From: Planctomycetota bacterium | GTDB taxonomy: Bacteria; Planctomycetota; UBA1135 | Direction of reading: 5' to 3' | Length of the DNA: 64,000 nucleotides | Assembly: GCA_021776925.1 (NCBI GenBank) | Contig: JAJFFB010000101.1 | Coordinates: 1-64,000, forward strand | Shown: positions 47,768 through 55,593 of the stretch, piece after piece | Position numbering within the stretch: position 1 is the stretch's first letter | Layout of the letters: every line of letters begins with the position of its first letter | Program-made: the position numbers and the translations under genes | Notes under the pieces: generated by a model | Databases searched by the model: none | Told to the model about the DNA's origin: nothing | What the model saw: only the letters and a program-made list of their open reading frames with translations

Positions 47768-49858
47768 TCAGTCGATCACCGGGATGATCGACGGATTGGT
47801 GACGAAGACCGCACCCTGAGGAGAGGTCATGACCCCGACGAAGGTAAGTTCCGAAATGTTCAGCGGGATCGAGGCCAGGCGGCTGAGGAAGACCCGCGGG
47901 TTGGCGGTGCCCTGACCGTCGAGGAATCCGGCAAAGTCCAGGATCGGCAGGCTGCCCGGTCTGTTTTCGGCGCGGTCAGTGAGCCAGTCCCGGTTGAGCG
48001 GCACGTGCACACCATTGATGAAGTGGCCAGGATCCGAACCGGAGGTGCTGGCCAGCAGTTGGTAGTTCCATCCGTCCATCGACGAGTCGCCGTGGATGGC
48101 AAGGTGGAAATCCACCGTGTTGTTGCGCGGCATTCCCAATTCGCTCGCCACCAGGCTGGGGCCGCCGAGCGGGGCGAAGGGCAGGGTGAGGCGCGACAGG
48201 TCGCTGCCGCCGTAGACGATGTCGACCTCGTAGTCGCGGAAGATCGGCAAGGAGTGCAGCACCGAGGAGCCGCTCAGCGTCGGCGGCCGGTGCCAGCCAA
48301 GGTTCTCGACTTCGAGGCGCAGGCGCGAGCCCTTGCGCACCTTGAAGGCGGTGAAGTTGAGCGGAATCTCGATCATCGCGCTGCCACCGCCAAAATTACG
48401 CAGGCTGGCCTGGCCACCGGTGATGTAACGACCCGAGGGATCTTCGAACAACGCCGCATGGACCTGCAAGTCGGCATCGCCACTGGCGATCTGCAGAGTC
48501 ACCGTGCCTTCGCCGAGCAGCATCTGGTCGTCGGAGAAGGACGGCGACTGATGAGTCAAGGCGTTGAGCTGGATGAAGTTCTGCAAACCGGCTGGAGTCG
48601 GCAGCTGGCTGATGTAGTCGTTGATCGAGAAGATGCCGTCGGCCATGTGCTCGATCCGCTCGGTGCGCGATCGCGACGGCACCTGAGTTTCGAGGTTGCC
48701 CCGCGTCAGGTACCAGGTCTGCTCGGTACCACCCACCGGCGGGAAGGCGTTCATTTCGCGGAAGTCCCATAGCGAGGACGGTGCCAGGTATTCGGTGGTG
48801 TCGGCGGGCGTCACCGCGAATCGGAACGGCGGCAGCTGGTCGGCTCCGTTGTCTACCTCTTTCAGGTAGTGGTGGAACCACAGGTCCTTGCGATGATCGA
48901 GGATTTTCTTCTCGCGCGAGTTGAACGGAGTGTTGTGTCCCCCCGTGGTCAGGTTGACCACCTTCTTGGCATTGGGAATGATGCTGTCCCAAACGTCCAT
49001 CATGGAGTTCGAGGGTACCTGGCTGTCGTCGTAGACAAGCGAGGCCATGACAGGCACTGAACTGGTCTGCAATAGCGTAGGCAGGTCCAAAACAGGATCA
49101 TGGAGGATATCGAAGATCGCGGGGTAGTCCTCCGCCCGGACCAACGGGTCCAGCAGATTGAAGTAGTCGGGGTGGAAGTGCACCCCGGAATTCGTTCCGT
49201 AGAACGAACGGATGCGCGCTTCGGAGATGGTGTTGCCACCCGGGAGTCCTCCAGCCAACAAATCCGGGGTGAAGTTAATCGGAACCACGGCCTTGATCAC
49301 TGGAAAAGGTGCGGTGCGCCACGGGTTGGGCGGGGGCAACTTACCGCTGTGGGCCGCGGCGATCCACGAATGGGCGCCTCCTTGCGAGCCTCCGGTCACA
49401 CCGATACGGCTCATGTCGATCAACCCAGGGAAAGCAGCGGTGGCGCTTTCCATGATTTCGAACAGATCGATTCGCTCACGAATGCTGGGGCCCGACTTGC
49501 CATGGACCAAGGGATCATTCAAGGCCATTCCGTCTCCCTGTCCGCGGACGTCGTAGGTCACCGTGGCGAAACCGCGCTGGGCAAAGCGCAACGCTCCAGG
49601 ACTGATCGCCTGGCGTCTGGAGCCACCCCCGTGAACCATGATCAGCAGCGGCCAGCCGCCGGGGTTGGGAGCCACCGTCGGCATGCGCACGTCCATCAGA
49701 GTGACGTAACCGTCGGTAAAGGTATGCTGCAGCGCCAGGTGTTCGATGGCGTTGCCATCGACCGGCGGGTCGATGCCGTTGTCCTGCGCGGCGCTTCCCG
49801 GTGCAAGGAGGAGGGTCGAGGCTAGGAGTAGCCCGTGAAGTGAATTGAAAGGTCGCAT
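47768..49858 (-). CDS. Secreted CocE/X-Pro-peptidase-like alpha/beta hydrolase with C-terminal beta-sandwich
   Basis: A 696-residue exported protein (signal MRPFNSLHGLLLASTLLLAPGSAAQ, start ATG 49858). The hydrolase core has MVHGGGSRRQ, YDVRGQGDGMA, the nucleophile in GVTGGSQGGAHS near residue 154, an acid region around YDDSQVPSNSMMD and His in GGHNTPF. A jelly-roll like that of CocE/NonD esterases and X-Pro dipeptidases follows (about 420-570). A last beta-sandwich of about 110 residues (LLASTSGSDPG, FAGFLDGQGTANPRVFL) resembles a domain I have seen at the ends of secreted planctomycete proteins. The substrate is unknown; peptide or ester hydrolysis is expected. Confidence 0.85.
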   Translation of the reverse strand: MRPFNSLHGLLLASTLLLAPGSAAQDNGIDPPVDGNAIEHLALQHTFTDGYVTLMDVRMPTVAPNPGGWPLLIMVHGGGSRRQAISPGALRFAQRGFATVTYDVRGQGDGMALNDPLVHGKSGPSIRERIDLFEIMESATAAFPGLIDMSRIGVTGGSQGGAHSWIAAAHSGKLPPPNPWRTAPFPVIKAVVPINFTPDLLAGGLPGGNTISEARIRSFYGTNSGVHFHPDYFNLLDPLVRAEDYPAIFDILHDPVLDLPTLLQTSSVPVMASLVYDDSQVPSNSMMDVWDSIIPNAKKVVNLTTGGHNTPFNSREKKILDHRKDLWFHHYLKEVDNGADQLPPFRFAVTPADTTEYLAPSSLWDFREMNAFPPVGGTEQTWYLTRGNLETQVPSRSRTERIEHMADGIFSINDYISQLPTPAGLQNFIQLNALTHQSPSFSDDQMLLGEGTVTLQIASGDADLQVHAALFEDPSGRYITGGQASLRNFGGGSAMIEIPLNFTAFKVRKGSRLRLEVENLGWHRPPTLSGSSVLHSLPIFRDYEVDIVYGGSDLSRLTLPFAPLGGPSLVASELGMPRNNTVDFHLAIHGDSSMDGWNYQLLASTSGSDPGHFINGVHVPLNRDWLTDRAENRPGSLPILDFAGFLDGQGTANPRVFLSRLASIPLNISELTFVGVMTSPQGAVFVTNPSIIPVID

Positions 49859-50004
49859 GAGCGGGTTCCGGGAGGAGCAGGGGGCAAGCGGGTGAAAGGT
49901 CACTTACTCAGGCGCGCAATTCCGTTTGAATCCCTCAATAAATTCAGGATTTCTTAAACTGCAAAGGGAGCAAGTTCGTGACAGGCGCTGGTTAGACTTT
50001 GGAC

Positions 50005-50604
50005 ATGACTTGGTGGTTCCCTGTTGTTTTGGGCGCTTTGGGCGCCTGCGGCACGCTGATCAGCCCTCAACAACTGGAACAGGCCGAGCTTCCGGCAGTG
50101 CAAAAGGAAGAGCTGGGGCAGCGTTGGGACCGCGCCGTGGAACTGGCCAATGGCTTCCTCGACAGCGCGGCCAACCGCGCCCTGCAGGATTGCCACTACC
50201 AGCTCCAGCCGCAGGGAATGGTGCTGACCACGCCGCAAGGCCCTGTTCCGGTACAGATCCGCTGTACTCCGTGGGGCAGCTTAGTGGTGTGGAGCGGATT
50301 TGAAGCCCAGGAAAGGTCCTGGGGATTCGTCGTCGGCGCGCGCGGCGACGGGCCGGCGGTGGCGGCGAACTCCTTCTTCCTGAGGAGTGATGGGCAAGCC
50401 CGCCCAGCGTGGATGATGGCCGAACTGATCCTGCACGAAACCACCCACCAGCTTCATCATGTGGGCACCGTGTCCTGGCTGCGCGGGGCTGTTTACTATA
50501 TTCAAGCCTTGTCATATGGCGGAGGAAGAGAGCATCCACAGGAAGCTCTCCCCTATCAGGTCAGCGCCGACTTCATGAACTGGCATTTCCAGCCAAACCA
50601 CTAG
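50005..50604 (+). CDS. Small lipoprotein with HExxH motif, putative zinc metallopeptidase
   Basis: A 199-residue lipoprotein: signal MTWWFPVVLGALGAC (Cys15). A TTG two codons upstream could also start it. The central part is beta-rich; near the end is ELILHETTHQLHHVG, with a zincin HExxH motif (HETTH, 144-148) on a predicted helix and extra histidines after it. A third ligand cannot be assigned; E139, E176 or H193 are options. I know no named family. It stands alone, divergent from the secreted hydrolase gene across 146 bp. Confidence 0.7.
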   Translation: MTWWFPVVLGALGACGTLISPQQLEQAELPAVQKEELGQRWDRAVELANGFLDSAANRALQDCHYQLQPQGMVLTTPQGPVPVQIRCTPWGSLVVWSGFEAQERSWGFVVGARGDGPAVAANSFFLRSDGQARPAWMMAELILHETTHQLHHVGTVSWLRGAVYYIQALSYGGGREHPQEALPYQVSADFMNWHFQPNH

Positions 50605-50625
50605 GGGTGGGGTCTTGCCGGAGTG

Positions 50626-50646
50626 ACCACAGGAAGATATTGTGGT
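50626..50646. promoter_or_regulatory. Inverted repeat upstream of nrdA (site A)
   Basis: ACCACA (50626-50631) and TGTGGT (50641-50646) form perfect 6-bp arms with a 9-bp A/T-rich centre, 92 bp before the nrdA start. The position fits a regulator site for ribonucleotide reductase genes such as NrdR, but it does not match the usual 16-bp NrdR box well. Confidence 0.35.
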
Positions 50647-50695
50647 TGGTTGCGGCTTAGTCAGCCTGAATCCGCCATAAACGGCTGGTTTTTGC

Positions 50696-50722
50696 CTAAA
50701 CCATTCTAGAACAGCAGTTTAG
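50696..50722. promoter_or_regulatory. Inverted repeat upstream of nrdA (site B)
   Basis: CTAAAC (50696-50701) and GTTTAG (50717-50722) form perfect 6-bp arms around a centre with TCTAGA, ending 16 bp before the ATG. As a second palindrome in the same 134-bp gap it may pair with site A as an operator, or fold in the leader. Confidence 0.35.
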
Positions 50723-50738
50723 CCCCATCTGGCTGGGC

Positions 50739-53105
50739 ATGACCACGCACCGATCCACCACCCCCGCCCCTCCTTCCCAGTCCACCGCCAGTACCGCCGC
50801 CATCCCGGGTATGCAGGTACGCAAGCGCAACGGCGGGCTGGAAGCCGTCGACGTCAACAAGATCGTGCGCGCGGTGCAACGTTGCGCCGGCGCCCTTGAC
50901 GCCATCGACCCTCTGCGCGTCGCCACGCGCACCATTTCCGGTCTCTACGACGGCGCCTCCACCGCCGAACTGGACCGTCTTTCGATCCAGACGGCGGCCG
51001 CGCTGACCGCCGAAGAACCTCAGTACTCACAGCTCGCCGCGCGCCTGCTGGCGGTCTACATCGGCAAGGAAGTCCGCCAGGCCGACATCCAGTCCTTCTC
51101 CCAGTCGGTCGCCTGCGGTTTCCAGCAGGGCCTGATCAACCTGCGCACCCACGACTTCGTCCAGGCCAATCGGCGCAAGCTCAATGACGCCATCGACGAT
51201 CAACGGGATCAGCTGTTCCGCTACTTCGGCCTGCGCACGGTCTACGACCGCTACCTGCTCAAGGACCCGCACGGCCGCCTGGTCATCGAGACGCCGCAGT
51301 ATTTTTTCCTGCGCGTTGCCTGCGGCCTGGCCGAGGATCCGGCCGAAGCCATCGAGCTCTACCAGCTACTCAGCTCGCTCGAGTACATGACCAGCTCGCC
51401 GACGCTGTTCAACTCGGGCACCGTGCGCGCCCAGTTGTCGTCGTGCTATCTGCTCGATTCTCCCGGCGACGATCTGACCGCGATCTACGACAACTACAAC
51501 GACGTCGCCCAGTTGTCGAAATACGCCGGCGGAATCGGCCTCGCCTATCACCGGGTGCGCGCCAAGGGTTCGCTGATCCGCGGCACCAACGGTCACAGCA
51601 ACGGCATCATTCCCTTTCTCAAGACTCTCGACAGCTCGGTCGCCGCGGTCAACCAGGGCGGTCGGCGCAAGGGCGCGGCGTGCGTCTACCTGGAGAGCTG
51701 GCACGCCGACATCGAGGAATTCCTCGAACTGCGTGAGAACACTGGCGACGAGGCGCGCCGCACCCACAACCTCAACCTGGCCAACTGGATTCCCGACCTG
51801 TTCATGCGCCGCGTCGAAAGCGGCGAGCAGTGGTCGCTGTTCGACCCCAAGGTGGTGCCCGAGCTGCCCGACCTCTACGGCGAGGCCTTCGAACGCGCCT
51901 ACGTCGAGGCGGAAAAGCACGGGCTGGCGGCGCGCACGCTGCCGGCGCGCGACCTCTACGCGCGCATGATGCGCGCCCTCGCCCACACCGGCAACGGCTG
52001 GATGACCTTCAAGGACCAGTGCAACCTGAAGTGCAATCAGACCGGCACCGGCGGCCAGACCGTGCACCTGTCCAATTTGTGCACCGAGATCGTCGAAGTC
52101 ACCAGCGACGCCGAGACCGCAGTGTGCAACCTGGGTTCGGTCAACCTGGGCAAACTGGTCCACGGCGACGGTAGTTTCGATTTCGAGCGCCTCGGCAGCA
52201 TCGTGCGCACCGCGGTCAAATACCTCGACCGCGTCATCGACATCAATTACTACCCGACCGAGACCGCCGCCGCCTCGAACCAGCGCTGGCGCCCGGTGGG
52301 CCTCGGCCTGATGGGGATGCAAGACGTGTTCTTCAAGCTGCGCCTGCCGTTTGACTCGCCACAGGCGCTGGAACTCTCCACCCGCATCCAGGAAGAGGTC
52401 TACTACCACGCCCTCGCCGCGAGCTGCGACCTCGCCGAGAAGCACGGCACTTTTCCCGCCAGCGAACTGACGCGCGCCGCGCACGGCGAGCTGCAATTCG
52501 ACCTGTGGGGAGTGCAGCCCGGCGAGGCGCCGCGCTTTGCCGCGCTGAAAGAACGCATCGCCCAGAGCGGTCTGCGCAACTCGCTGCTGCTGGCGATCGC
52601 ACCGACCGCCACCATCGCTTCGATCTGTGGCTGCTACGAGTGCATCGAGCCGCAGGTCTCCAACCTGTTCAAACGCGAGACGCTTTCCGGCGACTTCCTG
52701 CAGATCAACAACTACCTGGTGCGCGACCTGAAAGCCGCCGGGCGCTGGAACGAGCAGGTGCGCAGCCGCATCAAGCAGGCCGAGGGTTCGGTGCAGGAGA
52801 TCGACGAATTGCCGCAGGAGCTGCGCCAGCTCTACCGCACCGCGTGGGAGCTGCCGATGAAGGCGCTGATCGATCTCGCCGCCGCGCGCGGCCCGTTCCT
52901 CGACCAGTCGCAGTCGCTCAACTTGTTCATGGAAACCCCGAGCATCGGCAAGCTGTCCTCGATGTACATGTACGCCTGGAAGCAGGGGCTGAAGACCACC
53001 TACTACCTGCGCTCGCGGCCCGCCACGCGCATCCGCCAGACCAGCACTGAGGAGCAGCTGACCTGCTCGCTCGAGAACCCCGAAGCCTGCGAAGCCTGCC
53101 AATAA
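50739..53105 (+). CDS. nrdA: Ribonucleoside-diphosphate reductase, class I alpha subunit
   Basis: A 788-residue large subunit. A Pro/Ser/Thr-rich start of about 23 residues precedes one ATP-cone (about 25-110; VRKRNGGLEAVDVNKIVRAVQ) for activity control. The ten-stranded barrel follows, with SSCYLLDSPGDDL, GGIGLAYHRVRAKGS, the active-site NLCTEIVEV near 445 (Cys, Glu), LLLAIAPTATIASICG and the C-terminal redox pair in CEACQ. It reduces NDPs to dNDPs with the NrdB radical. nrdB starts 5 bp after its stop. The leader holds two inverted repeats. Confidence 0.95.
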   Translation: MTTHRSTTPAPPSQSTASTAAIPGMQVRKRNGGLEAVDVNKIVRAVQRCAGALDAIDPLRVATRTISGLYDGASTAELDRLSIQTAAALTAEEPQYSQLAARLLAVYIGKEVRQADIQSFSQSVACGFQQGLINLRTHDFVQANRRKLNDAIDDQRDQLFRYFGLRTVYDRYLLKDPHGRLVIETPQYFFLRVACGLAEDPAEAIELYQLLSSLEYMTSSPTLFNSGTVRAQLSSCYLLDSPGDDLTAIYDNYNDVAQLSKYAGGIGLAYHRVRAKGSLIRGTNGHSNGIIPFLKTLDSSVAAVNQGGRRKGAACVYLESWHADIEEFLELRENTGDEARRTHNLNLANWIPDLFMRRVESGEQWSLFDPKVVPELPDLYGEAFERAYVEAEKHGLAARTLPARDLYARMMRALAHTGNGWMTFKDQCNLKCNQTGTGGQTVHLSNLCTEIVEVTSDAETAVCNLGSVNLGKLVHGDGSFDFERLGSIVRTAVKYLDRVIDINYYPTETAAASNQRWRPVGLGLMGMQDVFFKLRLPFDSPQALELSTRIQEEVYYHALAASCDLAEKHGTFPASELTRAAHGELQFDLWGVQPGEAPRFAALKERIAQSGLRNSLLLAIAPTATIASICGCYECIEPQVSNLFKRETLSGDFLQINNYLVRDLKAAGRWNEQVRSRIKQAEGSVQEIDELPQELRQLYRTAWELPMKALIDLAAARGPFLDQSQSLNLFMETPSIGKLSSMYMYAWKQGLKTTYYLRSRPATRIRQTSTEEQLTCSLENPEACEACQ

Positions 53106-53110
53106 TCCCG

Positions 53111-54121
53111 ATGCGCAAGACCTCCCTGCTCGATCCTGGTTTTGACCTGACCCTGCGCCCGATGCGCTATCCGCGCTTCTACGAGATGTACAAGGACGCG
53201 ATCAAGAACACCTGGACCGTCGATGAAATCGACTGGTCACAGGACCTGGTCGACCTGCGCGAGCGCTTGATGCCCGCCGAGCGCCACATGATCAGCCGCC
53301 TGGTGGCGTTCTTCGCCACCGGCGATTCGATCGTTTCCAACAATCTGGTCCTGAATCTGTACAAACACGTCAACTCGCCCGAAGGGCGCATGTACCTGTC
53401 GCGCCAGCTCTACGAAGAGGCGCTGCACGTGCAGTTCTACCTGACCCTGCTCGACACCTATATTCCCGATCCGAAAGAACGCCACGCCGCATTCGCCGCG
53501 GTGCACAACATCCCGTCGATCAAGAAGAAGGCCGACTTCTGTTTCAAGTGGATGGACTCGGTCGAGCAGATCGAGCGCATCGAAAATGAAGAGCAGCGGC
53601 GCCAGTTCCTGCTCAACCTGATCTGCTTCTCGTGCTGCATCGAAGGCCTGTTCTTCTTCGCCGCCTTCGCCTACGTGTACTTCCTGCGCTCCAAGGGACT
53701 GCTCAACGGCCTCGCCTCGGGCACCAATTGGGTATTCCGCGACGAAAGCTGCCACATGGCTTTCGCCTTCGAGGTGGTCAACACGGTGCGCGAGGAGCAC
53801 CCGCAGCTGTTCGACCAGCGCATGCAGGCCGAGGTCGTCGAAATGCTCGCCGAAGCAGTCGACTGCGAAATGACCTTCGCCGAAGACCTGCTCCAGGACG
53901 GCGTGCCCGGCCTGTCGATGACCGACATGCGCACCTACCTCGAATTCTGCGCCGACCAGCGCCTCGCCAACCTCGGCATGCCCTCGCACTACGGCGCGCG
54001 CAACCCCTTCAGCTTCATGGAGCTGCAGGACGTGCAAGAGGTCTCGAACTTCTTCGAACGGCGCGTGTCGGCCTACCAGATCGGGGTCGAAGGCGAGGTC
54101 GCCTTCGACCAGGCCTTCTGA
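53111..54121 (+). CDS. nrdB: Ribonucleoside-diphosphate reductase, class I beta subunit
   Basis: A 336-residue radical-carrying subunit. Metal ligands include D72, E103 and H106. Y110 in EEALHVQFY aligns with the tyrosyl radical of E. coli NrdB, so this is a tyrosyl-radical (class Ia/b-like) enzyme rather than a Phe-substituted class Ic form. Second ligand set: CCIEGLFFFAAFAY and RDESCHMAF. The C-terminal VAFDQAF is the tail that docks on NrdA. The metal (di-iron or other) cannot be told from sequence. No nrdI or nrdH lies nearby, favouring class Ia. Confidence 0.95.
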   Translation: MRKTSLLDPGFDLTLRPMRYPRFYEMYKDAIKNTWTVDEIDWSQDLVDLRERLMPAERHMISRLVAFFATGDSIVSNNLVLNLYKHVNSPEGRMYLSRQLYEEALHVQFYLTLLDTYIPDPKERHAAFAAVHNIPSIKKKADFCFKWMDSVEQIERIENEEQRRQFLLNLICFSCCIEGLFFFAAFAYVYFLRSKGLLNGLASGTNWVFRDESCHMAFAFEVVNTVREEHPQLFDQRMQAEVVEMLAEAVDCEMTFAEDLLQDGVPGLSMTDMRTYLEFCADQRLANLGMPSHYGARNPFSFMELQDVQEVSNFFERRVSAYQIGVEGEVAFDQAF

Positions 54122-54141
54122 GCAGCGGCTAAAATACGCCG

Positions 54142-54753
54142 ATGAATCCGGGCCTGCGCGTCGCCATCTGCGTGGTGATTCTCCTTTTCCTGATCCTCGG
54201 CGGCCTGCTCGGCGGGCTCCAGGATCTGGGCACTTCCTTTATCGAAGACCCTGAGCGCGCAGCCGAGATCGGCGCGGTCATTTTTCCGGTAGAAGGGATC
54301 GCCAGCGCCCAGCCGTACAAGGCCATTGACCTGCGCAAACGCTTCGCCAGCGCCTCGGTCTATTACAAGAGCACCGAGACTCCGAGCGATGGAGTGCTGA
54401 TGATCGTATCGACCCTGCGCCGGGAAGACTTCGATCCCGAGGGCGCCATCGACCGCGGCCTGCATGATGAATTGGACGACGACACCTTCGAACCCGTCGG
54501 TGCCATGCGCCGCCAGGCCTTCCAATTCCGCCAGCAACGCATCTCCGCAGAATTCAAGCAATTTCAAAACCCTGCCGGCGATCAGCGCAGCCAATTCGTG
54601 CTGCAGTTCGACTGGGGGGATCGCCTGGTCTTTGTCACCGTGAATGGACCGGCGGCCGACGTGTCCGCCGCGGCGGTGCAAGCGGCGCTGGACCGGGTCG
54701 AGGGCGAAGCGCAGCCACTCCTGACCGAGGAAAAAGGAGCTGGCGCCGGATGA
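54142..54753 (+). CDS. Single-pass membrane-anchored protein of unknown function
   Basis: A 203-residue protein: one TM helix (residues about 7-27, VAICVVILLFLILGGLLGGLQ) and a soluble, mixed alpha/beta exterior domain with YYKSTETPSDGVLMIVSTLRR and FVLQFDWGDRLVFVTVNGPA. It ends in an Ala/Gly-rich tail, and its stop overlaps the start of the radical SAM gene (ATGA). It starts 20 bp after nrdB, so it may be read with the reductase operon. I recognise no family and see no catalytic motif. Confidence 0.75.
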   Translation: MNPGLRVAICVVILLFLILGGLLGGLQDLGTSFIEDPERAAEIGAVIFPVEGIASAQPYKAIDLRKRFASASVYYKSTETPSDGVLMIVSTLRREDFDPEGAIDRGLHDELDDDTFEPVGAMRRQAFQFRQQRISAEFKQFQNPAGDQRSQFVLQFDWGDRLVFVTVNGPAADVSAAAVQAALDRVEGEAQPLLTEEKGAGAG

Positions 54754-55574
54754 TCCACTACCAGGGCACGCTCTACCGGCCGCCGTCCGAGGCCGACAGC
54801 CTGATCCTGCAGGCCACCATCGGTTGCTCCTGGAACCGTTGCACCTTCTGCGAGATGTACCGCGAGAAAAAGTTCCGCGTACGCCGCATCGAGGAGCTGG
54901 CGGCCGAGATCGAGTGGGCGCAGCAGCACATGCCGTGGACGCGCAAGGTGTTTCTCGCCGACGGCGACGCGCTGGTTGCGCGCGCCGACTACCTCGGCCA
55001 GGTCTGCGACCTGCTGCACCAGGCCTTTCCGCGCCTGCGCCGCATCAGTGCTTACGCCTCGCCGCAATCGCTGCAACTGCGTTCGGTGGCGGAAATGGCC
55101 GCGCTGCGTGAAAAGGGTCTGCAGCTCTATTACGTCGGCATCGAGTCCGGCCATGACCAGGTGTTGCAGCAGCTCGACAAGGGCGTTGACGCCGCCGAAT
55201 GGGTCGCCGCCGCCGCCAAGGCCAGCGCCGCCGGCGTCAAGCTGTCGGCGATGATCCTGCTCGGCGCCGGCGGACCCGAACTCTCGCACGACCACGCGCG
55301 GGCCTCGGCCGAAGTCATCAATCGGATCCAGCCACGTTTCCTTTCCACCCTGGTGATGACCGCGCAGCGCGGTACCCCGTTATGGGATCAGCAGCAGAGC
55401 GGCGAGTGGGTGCAGCCCAGCGCCGCCCAGCTCGCCGACGAAATGTACCGCTTCCTCGACGGCCTGCAGCTCGACCGCACCATCTTCCGTTCCAATCACG
55501 TCAGCAACCAGATGGTTCTGGCCGGCACCCTGCCGAAGGACAAGGCCGCGCTGCTGCGAGCCGCAGGGTCCTGA
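54750..55574 (+). CDS. Radical SAM protein with CX4CX2C cluster motif
   Basis: A 274-residue radical SAM enzyme of the COG1032-like group. The cluster motif is C26, C31 and C34 in GCSWNRCTFCEMY, spaced CX4CX2C instead of the usual CX3CX2C; this spacing occurs in a known subgroup with CPHNxCTFC. GGE-like region VFLADGDALV and SAM-side VGIESGHDQVLQQLDKG follow. No B12-binding domain is attached. The substrate is unknown; the subgroup is often linked to RNA or small-molecule modification without proof. It is coupled to the membrane-anchored protein upstream and convergent with the sulfatase-fold gene. Confidence 0.88.
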   Translation: MIHYQGTLYRPPSEADSLILQATIGCSWNRCTFCEMYREKKFRVRRIEELAAEIEWAQQHMPWTRKVFLADGDALVARADYLGQVCDLLHQAFPRLRRISAYASPQSLQLRSVAEMAALREKGLQLYYVGIESGHDQVLQQLDKGVDAAEWVAAAAKASAAGVKLSAMILLGAGGPELSHDHARASAEVINRIQPRFLSTLVMTAQRGTPLWDQQQSGEWVQPSAAQLADEMYRFLDGLQLDRTIFRSNHVSNQMVLAGTLPKDKAALLRAAGS

Positions 55575-55593
55575 ACGCGGGCTGCCGCCGAGC

